This document shows positions 16,623 through 25,259 of a DNA stretch of 64,000 bases, one piece after another. The first letter of the stretch is position 1; every line of letters begins with the position of its first letter. The notes beneath the pieces are model-generated. The model was not told where the DNA came from. It saw only the letters and a program-made list of their open reading frames with translations, and did not search any database. A program made the translations under genes and the position numbers. Origin of the DNA: Rubrivivax sp. (GTDB lineage Bacteria > Pseudomonadota > Gammaproteobacteria > Burkholderiales > Burkholderiaceae_C); the NCBI GenBank assembly GCA_027485165.1, contig JAIXRN010000064.1, forward strand, positions 62,001 to 126,000, in the 5' to 3' direction.

Positions 16623-17417
16623 GTGAACATCCGTGCTGTGAAAGACCGTCTTGTTCTGACCGCTGCCTGTGCGCTGCTGGCCACCCTGCCCACCACTGCC
16701 CCGGCCCAGGCCGCAGGTGGCGACAGCCTGCCGGCGTTCAGCTCGGGGACCCCGGCTGCCCTGCCCGCCAGCGCCATCGCGCAGGCCCTGGCCCTGGCGC
16801 AGGACGCCGCGGCACGCGCTGCGCCAGCCGGCGCCCGCGTCAACGCCACGCTGGGCGCGCTGGACCGGCGCCTGAACCCCGCCCCCTGCCAGCAGGCTGC
16901 GGCCTTCCTGCCGCCGGGCGTGCCGGCCTGGGGCCGCACCCGCGTGGGGCTGCGCTGCACCCAGGGCCCGGTGGCGTGGACGCTGTACCTGCCGGTACTG
17001 GTGCAGGTGCAGGCGCCGGCGCTGTCGGTGCGCGCGCCACTGCCAGCCGGCAGTGTGCTGACCGAGGCCGACCTGGCCACCGAATGGGTGGACTGGACGG
17101 CCCAGGCCCGCCCACCGCTGACCGCCGCCGCGGCCACAGCCGGCCGCACCCTGGCGCGCCCGGCCACGCCGGGGCAAGCCTTGCGCGAAAGCGACCTGCA
17201 AGCGCGCCTCTGGTTTGCCGCCGGCGACCGCGTGCAGGTGCTGGCCGGGGGCAGCGGCTTTGCGGTGGCCGCCGAAGGCCAGGCGCTGGCCGAAGGGCGC
17301 GACGGCCAGCGCGTTCGTGTGCAGATGTTGCTGCGCGCATCAGACGGCAGCAGCAGCCCGGGCCCCGTGGTGCAAGGGCTGGCCGTAGGGGAACGCCGTG
17401 TCGCCCTGTTTCAGTGA
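16623..17417 (+). CDS. flgA: Flagellar P-ring chaperone FlgA
   Basis: About 264 residues from a GTG at 16623; a second GTG at 16638 is equally plausible, and an ATG at 16563 would leave only 32 bases to divergent flgB and add residues before the signal peptide. The signal peptide is VLTAACALLATLPTTAPAQA. The C-terminal SAF/FlgA domain (VRAPLPAGSVLTEADLATEWVDW, then VQVLAGGSGFAVAAEGQALAEGRDGQRVRV) is intact. FlgA is a periplasmic chaperone for FlgI P-ring assembly. It leads the forward flgA-flgM-flgN set. Confidence 0.93.
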   Translation: MNIRAVKDRLVLTAACALLATLPTTAPAQAAGGDSLPAFSSGTPAALPASAIAQALALAQDAAARAAPAGARVNATLGALDRRLNPAPCQQAAAFLPPGVPAWGRTRVGLRCTQGPVAWTLYLPVLVQVQAPALSVRAPLPAGSVLTEADLATEWVDWTAQARPPLTAAAATAGRTLARPATPGQALRESDLQARLWFAAGDRVQVLAGGSGFAVAAEGQALAEGRDGQRVRVQMLLRASDGSSSPGPVVQGLAVGERRVALFQ

Positions 17418-17457
17418 GTCGCGGGGCTTACCCCCTTATTCAGGGGTAATACGCGAC
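17418..17457. promoter_or_regulatory. Nested palindrome downstream of flgA
   Basis: The outer arms GTCGCG (17418-17423) and CGCGAC (17452-17457) enclose inner arms TTACCCC (17428-17434) and GGGGTAA (17443-17449). It begins right after the flgA stop and ends 17 bases before the flgM sigma-28-like promoter. It could be an attenuating hairpin in the flgA transcript or a binding site; there is no T-run. Confidence 0.45.
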
Positions 17458-17474
17458 AATGTTTGCGAAGCCCC

Positions 17475-17502
17475 TCAAGTCGCTGCGCGGCCGCGCCGAT
17501 AC
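17475..17502 (+). promoter_or_regulatory. FliA (sigma-28) promoter of flgM
   Basis: TCAA (17475-17478), 16 bases, then GCCGATAC (17495-17502). It matches the FliA consensus TCAAG/TAAAG...GCCGATAA with one -10 change. It lies 53 bases ahead of the flgM ATG, a spacing close to that of the similar motifs before motA and the HD gene. Confidence 0.65.
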
Positions 17503-17555
17503 CCAGTGCATGTCGAAGGGTTTGCACAACACCGTGCCCTGGACAGGAGATCACC

Positions 17556-17855
17556 ATGAAGATCGGTTCCACTGATTCCAAGCCAGCCGTCAGCCCCGCC
17601 GGGCCCGACCGCAAGACCAGCACCACGGCCAAGGCCGAGGGCGGCAAGCCCGCCCCCGAGCCCAGCGCCAAGGTGCAGATTTCAGGCGCAGCGAATGTGC
17701 TGGCCAAGGCCGCGGCCGACCCGACCTTCGACACCGCGAAGGTCGAACGCATCGCGCAGGCCATCCGCGACGGCAAGTTCGAAGTGAATGCCGAGGCCAT
17801 TGCCGACAAGCTGATCCAGAACGCCCAGGAACTGCTGGGCCGCAAGACCAGCTGA
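17556..17855 (+). CDS. flgM: Anti-sigma-28 factor FlgM
   Basis: 99 residues from the ATG at 17556, preceded by CAGGAGA; the open frame extends upstream but covers the promoter. The Ser/Thr/Pro-rich disordered N-terminus (MKIGSTDSKPAVSP) precedes the FliA-binding C-terminal half (AKVERIAQAIRDGKFEVNAEAIADKLIQNAQELL), the FlgM signature. It binds FliA until the hook is finished and it is secreted. Its own FliA-type promoter upstream would give the usual feedback. Confidence 0.96.
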   Translation: MKIGSTDSKPAVSPAGPDRKTSTTAKAEGGKPAPEPSAKVQISGAANVLAKAAADPTFDTAKVERIAQAIRDGKFEVNAEAIADKLIQNAQELLGRKTS

Positions 17856-17874
17856 AGCAGCAAAGGCCAGCACG

Positions 17875-18285
17875 ATGTTGAGCACGCCCGACGAACAGCT
17901 GGCCCTGCGCCGCCTGTCTGAACTGGAAGCCCCGGTGCGCGCGGTGGAAGACCGCCTGACCGCCCTGGGCCTGGCCCTGCACCGCCAGGACGCGCTGGCC
18001 GTGGAACGCGAGGCTTCAGCCCTGCACGCCGCGCTGGCCGCAGCCGTGCAGCACTTCAGCCAGGCCGCGCGACAGGGTGGCGTGCCGCTGCCACTGCGCC
18101 AGCGCCTGGCCCTGGCCAGCGGCCAGGTGGCCGCCCAGCGCGAGGCCCTGGCCCGCGCCACGGCCGCACTGGACCGGGCGATGGACGTGCTGCTGCCCGA
18201 GCTGGCCGCCCCGCGCCAGCTGGGTGTCTACGCCGCCGACGGCCAGGCCGGGCGCAACGCGTCGCGCGGCAGCTTGCTGGCCTGA
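17875..18285 (+). CDS. flgN: Flagellar export chaperone FlgN
   Basis: 136 residues, nearly all helical (EDRLTALGLALHRQDALAVEREASALHAALAAAV; ALARATAALDRAMDVLLPEL), ending in a flexible tail with GVYAADGQ. Size, helical content and position right after flgM identify it as FlgN, which chaperones the hook-filament junction proteins FlgK and FlgL. 19 bases follow flgM; a strong terminator ends the transcript. Confidence 0.88.
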   Translation: MLSTPDEQLALRRLSELEAPVRAVEDRLTALGLALHRQDALAVEREASALHAALAAAVQHFSQAARQGGVPLPLRQRLALASGQVAAQREALARATAALDRAMDVLLPELAAPRQLGVYAADGQAGRNASRGSLLA

Positions 18286-18325
18286 CGGGCGCGGCCGGCG
18301 GCGCCATCGCCCGCCAGCCCCTAAC

Positions 18326-18357
18326 AAAAAGCCCGTCGGCTGACCGACGGGCTTTTT
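18326..18357. terminator. Bidirectional rho-independent terminator between flgN and fliA
   Basis: Near-perfect stem AAAAAGCCCGTCGG / CCGACGGGCTTTTT with a short loop; a T-run occurs on both strands. It separates convergent flgN (+) and fliA (-) transcripts. Confidence 0.92.
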
Positions 18358-18420
18358 TGCTTGGGTTACCGCCAGCGCTAGGCGCCAGCGCCGGCTGCAG
18401 CGGGCCCGCCCGCTGTCGTT

Positions 18421-19134
18421 TCACCATTCCCGCAGCTTGGTGCGCAGCCGCGCAATGCTCTGGCTGTGCAGCTGGCAGACACGGCTCTCGGTCACGCCCA
18501 GCACGGCGGCGATCTCCTTCAGGTTCATGTCGTGCTCGTAGTACATGCTCATCACGTACTGCTCGCGTTCGGGCAGGTTCTTGATGGCTTCCACGAGGGC
18601 TTCGCGCATGCGCTGGTCCTGCAGCCGGGCCACGGGGTTGGCGTCGTCGTCGGCCACGTGGCGGTCCAGGAAGTCTTCGTCGCCGTCGTCGCCGCTCATG
18701 TCTTCCAGGTAGATGAGCTGGGTGCCGCGCACTTTGCCCAGCAGTTCCTGGTAGTCGGTCAGGCTCAGGCCCATCTCGCGCGCGATCTCGCCTTCGCTGG
18801 GCGCGCGGCCGAAGCGCTGTTCCAGCTTGTGCACGGCGGCTTCGATGCTGCGCTGGTGGCGGCGGTCGCCGCGGCTCATCCAGTCGTTGCCGCGCAGTTC
18901 GTCCAGCATGGCGCCGCGGATGCGCTGGGTGGCGAAGGTCTCGAACTGCACGCCCTGGGCAGCGTCGAAGCGGCTGAGCGCGTCGCTCAGGCCGATCATC
19001 CCGACCTGGATCAGGTCGTCCAACTCCACGTTCGCGGGCAGCTTGGCAATCATCTGGTGGGCCAGGCGTCGCACCAGCGGGCTGTATTGCTTCAGCAGCT
19101 GGCCGGCGTCGAGTTGCCCTTTGGCGGTGTACAT
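18421..19134 (-). CDS. fliA: Flagellar sigma factor FliA (sigma-28)
   Basis: 237 residues from the ATG at 19134, with AGAAGGG upstream. Region 2 (~15-85: LVRRLAHQMIAKLPANVELDDLIQVGMIGLSDAL; FETFATQRIRGAMLDELR), region 3 (~90-145: GRAPSEGEIAREMGLSLTDYQ) and region 4 (~175-235: LPEREQYVMSMYYEHDMNLKEIAAVLGVTESRVCQLHSQ) are complete. It directs class 3 genes (flagellin, motAB, che). It is the last gene of the flhB-flhA-flhF-flhG-like-fliA run and lies close to its anti-sigma flgM. Confidence 0.97.
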   Translation of the reverse strand: MYTAKGQLDAGQLLKQYSPLVRRLAHQMIAKLPANVELDDLIQVGMIGLSDALSRFDAAQGVQFETFATQRIRGAMLDELRGNDWMSRGDRRHQRSIEAAVHKLEQRFGRAPSEGEIAREMGLSLTDYQELLGKVRGTQLIYLEDMSGDDGDEDFLDRHVADDDANPVARLQDQRMREALVEAIKNLPEREQYVMSMYYEHDMNLKEIAAVLGVTESRVCQLHSQSIARLRTKLREW

Positions 19135-19162
19135 GGGTCGCCCTTCTCGTGGAAAGCGGGGT

Positions 19163-19987
19163 CTAGTTGCGAACCTCGGCGGCTGGCGGGGCGCTGCGCT
19201 GCGCCCAGGCAGCTGCCGGGTTCCAGGGGGTGTCGTCCAGGGCCAGCTGTTCGGCCAGCAGGCCCCGCAGTTCGGTGTCGGCGGGGGCGGCGGGGTCGCC
19301 GGCCGGGTCCACCACGGCGCAGTGGTGCAGCCAGGCACCCAGGAAGCTGTCGGCGCACTGGCCCAGGCTGTGTGCGATGCCGCCCACGCGGGGCGACTGC
19401 GGGGCCGCGGCCAGCAGCAGGTCGTAGCCCATCAGCCCGCAGCGCTGCACCAGCAGCTTCAGGCTGGCATAGGCGTGCTTGATGCTCTCGGGGTGGTCTG
19501 CGCCCAGCAACATGGGCCGGGCGCTGCGGCGGGCCAGCAGCCGCGCCATCTCGAAGCCTTCGGCGTGCAGCACGATGGCGTCGGCCCAGGGGGCGGCGGC
19601 CTGCAGCGCGTCGATGAAGCCACCGGCGGAACCGCGCGTGTCCACATAGGCCAGCGGCAGCCCGCAGGCCGGCAGGTAGCCCACGCGCGGGGCGATGCGT
19701 TCGATGCACATCGCCAGGTCCAGCCGCGCCAGTTCGGGCGCCGGTGGCGCGCCGGCACCGGCGTCCACCACCAGCACCTGGCGTCCGCTGGCGGCCAGCA
19801 CGGCCGCCACGCGGTCCAGCACCAGGCCGCCGAAGGCCACGTGCGGGTTGGCCACCAGCGGCAGCAGGCGCTGGCGTGCGCCGCCGGCAAACAGCTGGCG
19901 CAGCCCGTGGGCCTGGTCCAGCGGCGCGGGGGAAGAAGCGTCGTAGAAGTCGCGCATGGCGGGGCTCAGCTCAGTCTGCTCAGGCAT
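19163..19987 (-). CDS. FlhG/FleN-like protein without a Walker A motif
   Basis: 274 residues between flhF and fliA, exactly where the MinD-type ATPase FlhG sits. It keeps the early helix typical of FlhG (DQAHGLRQLFAGG), the segment RQVLVVDAGAGAP where MinD has its second-strand Asp, and the late HPESIKHAYASLKLLVQRCGL, like FlhG ESxxxAYxxLKxL. The expected P-loop is replaced by VANPHVAFGGLVLD, so ATP binding in the usual way is unlikely. FlhG and FlhF set flagellar number and site. Its start overlaps the flhF stop by eight bases. Whether this is a decayed or a specialised version is open. Confidence 0.75.
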   Translation of the reverse strand: MPEQTELSPAMRDFYDASSPAPLDQAHGLRQLFAGGARQRLLPLVANPHVAFGGLVLDRVAAVLAASGRQVLVVDAGAGAPPAPELARLDLAMCIERIAPRVGYLPACGLPLAYVDTRGSAGGFIDALQAAAPWADAIVLHAEGFEMARLLARRSARPMLLGADHPESIKHAYASLKLLVQRCGLMGYDLLLAAAPQSPRVGGIAHSLGQCADSFLGAWLHHCAVVDPAGDPAAPADTELRGLLAEQLALDDTPWNPAAAWAQRSAPPAAEVRN

Positions 19988-21701
19988 GCAGTGGCTGGCT
20001 GGCGTGGCCGGTGTGGCCCGTAGCAGCGGGCAGGCCGGCGAAGATCAGGCTGACGTCGCTGCCGTCCAGCTTCCAGGCTGCGCCGCTGGCGTTCTTCATC
20101 GACCGCTGCACCAGGGCCTGGGCGCTGAGGCGATGCCAGTCTTCCGGCACGCGCTGGCCGTTGGCCACCGCCAGCACGCGCAGCTTGTGGCGGATCATCG
20201 AATCCAGCGCCGGCCCCAGCTTCACGGCTTCGTCCAGCTTGGACAGGATGACGCCACGGCAGCCCGGCGCAGCATAGGCGGCCAGCTGGTCTTCGATCGT
20301 CTCGCCCTGCGAAGCGCTGTTCACCACCAGCAGGCGCTGGATGCTGCGGTGCGACAGCATGTCCAGCAGTTCACGCGTACGGGTGTCGCGCTGGGCCATG
20401 CCGGCGGTGTCGATCAGCACCATCTTCTTGGCGCTGAGCAGGTCCAGCAGGTCTTCCAGGCTGGCGCGGTCGTGCGCGGTGTGCACCGGCACGCCCAGGA
20501 TGCGGCCATAGGTGCGCAGCTGTTCGTGCGCGCCCACGCGGTAGGCGTCCAGCGTCACCAGCCCCAGGTGCGCCGCGCCGTGGCGGGTGGCAAAGGCTGC
20601 TGCCAGCTTGGCCGTGCTGGTCGTCTTGCCCACGCCAGTCGCACCCACCAGGGCGAACACGCCGCCGCTGTCTTCCAGTGCGGCTTCACGGTCGCCGGTG
20701 AGCAGGTTGCGTTCCAGCACGCCTTGGGCCCAGTGCATCTCGTCCACGTCCGCCGGCAGGCTTTCGACGAGCTTGCGGATCAACGCCGGCGAATAGCCAG
20801 CTTCCAGCAAGCGCTGCGACAGCAGGGCCTGGCGCGGGTGGCGCTGCAGCTTCTCCATGAAGGCCAGGGCGCCGAAGCGCTGCTCGATCAGGCCGCGCAT
20901 CGACCGCAGTTCGCTCAGCATCTCCACCTGCTCTTCGTGCGTGGCGCCCAGCGCGGCCGCCGGGGCCAGGTTCGGGCCCGCGGCAGCCGCATGGGCGGCG
21001 GGGCCGGCTGGCGCCAGCCGGGGTGAAGGGCCGTCGGCGAGGTGGACTTCATCGCGCAGCACCGGCAGGGCCGCTGCCGCGGCGCGCGCCGGGGGCTGGG
21101 CCGTGGGCGAACCCGCTGGTGCCGCCACCGCACCGGCCGCGGCCCCTGACACCTGGCGCTGGGCTGCCAGGCGGCTGCGCGCAGCTTCGATCGGGGCCAC
21201 CACGGGCGGGGCCACGGGCACCGGCGCGGTGCTGGCGGCCGCGGCCAGTTCGGCACGGCGGCGCTTGAGCATGCGTTCGCGCACGTAGTCCTGGAACGAC
21301 AGCGTGCTCATCTGCAGCTGTTCCACGTCTTCGGCCACGCCCTGGTTCGGCGGCAGGGGGCTGCTGGCGTCCAGACTGGGTTCCACGCGCTCGGCAAAGC
21401 GGCGGGATGCGGCAGTGACCGCGGCGGGCGCAGCCGGCACAGACGGCGCAAAACCAGCGGCCGCGCGCGCAGGCTCGGCGCGGCCCGTGTCGGCGCGCAG
21501 CGCCGCAGCGGCGGGCCTGGCCGGCGCGGCGCTGGCGCTGAGCTTTTCGATCTGCTGCAGGCCTTCGGGCGCCATCGCCAGTACTTCCACGCCTTCGGGA
21601 CAGGGCTTGTTCGACATCACGATGGCGTCGTTACCGAAGGCCTCGCGCACCATGGCCAGGGCTTCGCGGGACGTGCGGGCGGTGAAGCGCTTCATGTTCA
21701 T
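19980..21701 (-). CDS. flhF: Flagellar biosynthesis SRP-type GTPase FlhF
   Basis: 573 residues. The N-terminal MKRFTARTSREALAMVREAFGNDAIVMSNK is the conserved FlhF start; the ATG at 21701 or the one six bases later could be used. A ~200-residue Ala/Pro-rich basic region follows, then the NG domain (~260-560) with GATGVGKTTSTAKLAA (G1), TLDAYRVGAHEQL, IDTAGMAQRD (G3) and SKLDEAVKLG (G4). It marks the flagellar pole and recruits early basal body parts. It is longer than most FlhF because of the linker. Confidence 0.96.
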   Translation of the reverse strand: MNMKRFTARTSREALAMVREAFGNDAIVMSNKPCPEGVEVLAMAPEGLQQIEKLSASAAPARPAAAALRADTGRAEPARAAAGFAPSVPAAPAAVTAASRRFAERVEPSLDASSPLPPNQGVAEDVEQLQMSTLSFQDYVRERMLKRRRAELAAAASTAPVPVAPPVVAPIEAARSRLAAQRQVSGAAAGAVAAPAGSPTAQPPARAAAAALPVLRDEVHLADGPSPRLAPAGPAAHAAAAGPNLAPAAALGATHEEQVEMLSELRSMRGLIEQRFGALAFMEKLQRHPRQALLSQRLLEAGYSPALIRKLVESLPADVDEMHWAQGVLERNLLTGDREAALEDSGGVFALVGATGVGKTTSTAKLAAAFATRHGAAHLGLVTLDAYRVGAHEQLRTYGRILGVPVHTAHDRASLEDLLDLLSAKKMVLIDTAGMAQRDTRTRELLDMLSHRSIQRLLVVNSASQGETIEDQLAAYAAPGCRGVILSKLDEAVKLGPALDSMIRHKLRVLAVANGQRVPEDWHRLSAQALVQRSMKNASGAAWKLDGSDVSLIFAGLPAATGHTGHASQPLHA

Positions 21702-21760
21702 GGTGGGCTGCTCGTTCCAGGTCTGTCGGGTCTGTCAGGTCTTCAGGCCGGCAGGCAGGC

Positions 21761-23878
21761 TCATGCCGCGCCGCCGATGATCGAACCGATGCGGATCGAA
21801 TGCGTTTCCGGGATCTCGCTGTGCCCCAGCACCTTCAGCCGCGGTGCGGCACGCTTCAGCAACCGCGCCATGGGCGCGCGGATGGCGTCGGGCACCAGCA
21901 GGCAGGCGGGGTGTCCCAGATCTTCCTGGCGGCGGGCGTTGTCGGCCGCACTGCGCGCCAGGGTGTCGGCCACGCCCGGGTCCAGCGCGGCACCGTGCGG
22001 GCTGTTCAGGGCCTGTGTCACCAGGCGTTCGAGTTCGGGTTCCAGCGCGATCACGTCCAATTCCTTCACCGGGCCGTAGATCTGCTGCACGATGGCCGGG
22101 GCCAGGTGCACGCGGATGCGGCGCGCCAGTTCCTGCGGGTCGGTCACGGTGCTGGCGTGTTCGGCCAGGCATTCGACGATGCTGCGCATGTCGCGGATGT
22201 GCACGCCTTCTTCCAGCAGCAGCTGCAGGACTCTCTGAAGGGTGGCGATACCGACCATCTTGGGGACTACGTCTTCGATCAATTGCGGGGCCAGCTTGGT
22301 GACGTGTTCGACGAGCTGCTGGGTCTCCACCCGGCCCAGCAGGCGCGCCGCGTTCACCTGCATCAAGTGTGAAAGGTGGGTGGCCACCACGGTCGCGCAA
22401 TCAACGACCGTAAATCCGGCCATCTGGGCGGCTTCCTTCTGGCGTTCGTCGATCCACACCGCGGGCAGGCCGAAGGCGGGGTCGGTGGTCTTGATGCCGG
22501 GCAGCTGCTGCTGCACCTGCGGGCTGACGCCGCCGGGGTTGATGGCCAGGAACTGGCCCGGGTTGGCCTCGGCTTCGCCCACCACCGCACCGCGCAAGGT
22601 GACGCGGTACATGCCGGGCTTCAGTTCCACCAGGTTGTCGCGGATGTGCACCGGCGGCGGCAGGAAGCCGACTTCGGCCGCGAACTTCTTGCGCACGCCC
22701 TTGATGCGCGTGAGCAGGTCGCCACCGCCCGGGCTGCGCTGCTTGTCCACCAAGGCGATCAGCCGGTAGCCCACTTCCAGGCCCAAGGTGTCCACAGGCG
22801 TCAGGTCGTCCCAGCTGGCTTCGGCATTGGCCGGCGGGGCGGCGGGTTCGGGCGGGCTGGCGGCGTCCAGCGCGGCCTGCTTCTGCTGCTTGGCAAGCAC
22901 CCAGGCCAGCCAGCCCAGGCCGGCAGCGATGATCAGGAACACCAGGTGCGGCATGCCCGGCACCAGGCCCAGCGCACCGATGATGGCTGCGGTGATGCCC
23001 AGCGCCTTCGGGCTGGTGAAGACCTGGCCACGGATCTGCGTGCCGATGTCCTGGTCCTTGCCCACGCGCGACACCACCATGGCCGCCGCCACGCTCACCA
23101 GCAGGGCCGGGATCTGCGCCACCAGCGCGTCGCCCACGGCCAGCACGACATAGCTGTTGGCCGCCGCCGCCGGACCCATGCCATGCATGGTGATGCCGAT
23201 GATGAAGCCGCCGATGAGGGTGATGAACAGGATCAGCAGGCCCGCCATCGCGTCGCCACGCACGAACTTGCTGGCACCGTCCATGCTGCCGAAGAAGTCG
23301 GCTTCCTCGCCCACCTCGGCGCGGCGGCGGCGGGCTTCCTTCTCGTCGATGAGGCCGGCGTTGAGGTCGGCGTCGATGGCCATCTGCTTGCCGGGCATGG
23401 CGTCCAGCGCGAAACGCGCGCCGACTTCGGCGATGCGTTCGGCACCCTTGGTGACGACGACGAAGTTGATGACCACCAGGATCGCGAACACGATCAGGCC
23501 GACGGCGAAGTTGCCGCCGATCAGGAAGTGGCCGAAGGCCTCGATCACCTGCCCCGCCGCGCCCGGGCCGGTGTGGCCTTCCATCAGCACCACGCGGGTG
23601 GAAGCGACGTTCAGGCTCAGCCGCATCAGCGTGGTGACCAGCAGCACCGTGGGCAGGGCCGCGAAGTCCAGCGGCTTGACCATCTGCGCGCTGACCATCA
23701 TCACCATCAAGGCGATGGCGATGTTGAAGGTGAACAGCAGGTCCAGCAGGAAGGGCGGCAGCGGCAGCACCATCATCGCCAGCATCATCACGACGAAGGC
23801 GGGCAGCAGCAGCGCCTTCACCGCAGCGCTGCGGTCGCCGCCCATCAGGCGGTTCAAAACGGGCAGCAGGCCACTCAC
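21761..23878 (-). CDS. flhA: Flagellar export apparatus protein FlhA
   Basis: 705 residues. The N-terminal ~330 residues have about eight transmembrane helices and the FHIPEP signature around RLSLNVASTRVVLMEGHTG. The cytoplasmic loop GKQMAIDADLNAGLIDEKEARRRR and a C-terminal cytoplasmic ring domain (~360-705) complete it. FlhA forms the nonameric ring of the flagellar type III gate and binds chaperone-substrate complexes. Its ATG overlaps the flhB stop (ATGA). Confidence 0.98.
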   Translation of the reverse strand: MSGLLPVLNRLMGGDRSAAVKALLLPAFVVMMLAMMVLPLPPFLLDLLFTFNIAIALMVMMVSAQMVKPLDFAALPTVLLVTTLMRLSLNVASTRVVLMEGHTGPGAAGQVIEAFGHFLIGGNFAVGLIVFAILVVINFVVVTKGAERIAEVGARFALDAMPGKQMAIDADLNAGLIDEKEARRRRAEVGEEADFFGSMDGASKFVRGDAMAGLLILFITLIGGFIIGITMHGMGPAAAANSYVVLAVGDALVAQIPALLVSVAAAMVVSRVGKDQDIGTQIRGQVFTSPKALGITAAIIGALGLVPGMPHLVFLIIAAGLGWLAWVLAKQQKQAALDAASPPEPAAPPANAEASWDDLTPVDTLGLEVGYRLIALVDKQRSPGGGDLLTRIKGVRKKFAAEVGFLPPPVHIRDNLVELKPGMYRVTLRGAVVGEAEANPGQFLAINPGGVSPQVQQQLPGIKTTDPAFGLPAVWIDERQKEAAQMAGFTVVDCATVVATHLSHLMQVNAARLLGRVETQQLVEHVTKLAPQLIEDVVPKMVGIATLQRVLQLLLEEGVHIRDMRSIVECLAEHASTVTDPQELARRIRVHLAPAIVQQIYGPVKELDVIALEPELERLVTQALNSPHGAALDPGVADTLARSAADNARRQEDLGHPACLLVPDAIRAPMARLLKRAAPRLKVLGHSEIPETHSIRIGSIIGGAA

Positions 23879-25062
23879 AGCTCAGGCTCCGTGCGTTGGG
23901 GGTTCTGCGGGCTGGCCGCGGCAGCTGGGTTCAGCGGGTCCATGTCGGCGGGCACCTCGGGCACCGGCGGTTCGCCGGGCGCGGCGCGGCCGGCGGCCAC
24001 GGCGTCGCGCAGCTGGTAGACCCAGGCCAGCACCTGGGCCACGGCGGCAAACAGCCGGGCCGGGATTTCCTGGTCGACTTCGCAGTGCGCGTACAGCGCC
24101 CGCGCCAGCGGCGGGGCCTGCAGCACCGGCACGCGGGCGTCACGCGCCAGGTCGCGGATGCGCATCGCCAGCAGGTCGGCGCCCTTGGCCACCACGCGCG
24201 GCGCACCACCGCGCGCTTCGTCGTACTTCAGTGCCACGGCGTAGTGGGTGGGGTTCATCACCACCAGGTCGGCCTTTGCGACGTTCCCCAGCATGCGGCG
24301 GTTGGCCAGCTCGCGCATCAGGCCGCGGCGGCGCTGCTTCACTTCCGCATTGCCTTCCACTTCCTTGAATTCCTGCTTCATGTCCTGCACGCTCATGCGC
24401 AGCCGGCGCAGCAGCAGCTGGCGCTGCAGGGGCACGTCGACGATGGCAAACAGCGCCAACACGCCGCACAGCAGCAGCAGGCCATTGCGCAGCAGGGTGC
24501 CGCTTTCGGCCAGCGCCGCCGGCAAGGCCAGGGCCAGCAGGCGCGCGTGGTCGGCCCACTGCCACCACAGCAGGCCGGTGCCCACGGCCCCCAGCACCAG
24601 GGCCAGCAGGCAGGCCTTCAGGGTGTTGGCCAGCTGTTCCAGGCTGAACAGGCGGGCCAGGCCGGCCAGCGGGTTGATCTTCTCGAACGTGGGCTCCAGC
24701 GGCTTCCAGCTGAAGTTCCAGCCGCCTGACAGCACGGTGCCGGCCAGCGCCACGAGGGCCGTGACGACACCGATGGGCAGCAGCGCCATCAGCATGGGGG
24801 CCGACAGCGCCGCCAGGCGTTCGCCCATGCTGGCCGGCGTGGCCACGGCCGCAGCGTCGAACCGCAGGCCGCGGGCCAGCAGTTCCTGCAGCCAGGCCGT
24901 CAGTTCAGGCCCGAAGGCCGCCAGCAGCGCGATGCCCGTGCCCAGCACCGCCAGATGGCCCACATCGCGCGAACGTGCCACCTGCCCTTCTTCCCGCGCC
25001 TTCTGGATGCGGCGCGGGGTGGCGGGTAAGGTGCGATCTTGGGCGGAATCGGAACTGGCCAT
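23875..25062 (-). CDS. flhB: Flagellar export apparatus protein FlhB
   Basis: 395 residues. The N-terminus has the usual ATPRRIQKAREEGQVARSRD, followed by four membrane helices and the cytoplasmic autocleavage motif NPTH (VVMNPTHYAVALKYDE, ~residue 270). The C-terminal tail is long and Pro-rich. FlhB switches export from hook to filament substrates. It is the first gene of the flhB-A-F run, and the 197 bases upstream are shared with the divergent toxin-antitoxin pair. Confidence 0.97.
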   Translation of the reverse strand: MASSDSAQDRTLPATPRRIQKAREEGQVARSRDVGHLAVLGTGIALLAAFGPELTAWLQELLARGLRFDAAAVATPASMGERLAALSAPMLMALLPIGVVTALVALAGTVLSGGWNFSWKPLEPTFEKINPLAGLARLFSLEQLANTLKACLLALVLGAVGTGLLWWQWADHARLLALALPAALAESGTLLRNGLLLLCGVLALFAIVDVPLQRQLLLRRLRMSVQDMKQEFKEVEGNAEVKQRRRGLMRELANRRMLGNVAKADLVVMNPTHYAVALKYDEARGGAPRVVAKGADLLAMRIRDLARDARVPVLQAPPLARALYAHCEVDQEIPARLFAAVAQVLAWVYQLRDAVAAGRAAPGEPPVPEVPADMDPLNPAAAASPQNPQRTEPEL

Positions 25063-25199
25063 GGGCTTTCAGGCTCTGGAGCGAGCCCATTCATGGTGCC
25101 GGGTCAGCCCGCGCGGCGCCCGGGGAGAAGCGGGCGAAACGGGGGGGTGTTCGCGCCATCCTGCGGCGGGACGATGGGCCGCGGCGCCAGGTAGCCCGC

Positions 25200-25241
25200 T
25201 TGCGTTGCGTCAAATGCCGTATTACATTCAGATCAAATGTA
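25200..25241 (+). promoter_or_regulatory. Candidate promoter/operator of the RHH-PIN pair
   Basis: This is an unusually AT-rich patch. A -35-like TTGCGT (25200-25205) lies 17 bases from TACATT (25223-25228). The latter overlaps an inverted repeat ACATT-N7-AATGT (25224-25240), the kind of short palindrome RHH antitoxins bind for autoregulation. Read by eye only. Confidence 0.4.
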
Positions 25242-25259
25242 TTTTGTTTGCAGGTAAGC

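Noticed and set aside
21683..21694. TGAAGCGCTTCA palindrome, same as the core upstream of flhDC
   Set aside because: It spells the codons for Met-Lys-Arg-Phe at the flhF start, so the match is explained by coding.
22376..24019. 547-codon forward frame, His/Gln/Asp-rich
   Set aside because: Exactly antisense to flhA; composition is the complement of membrane-helix codons.
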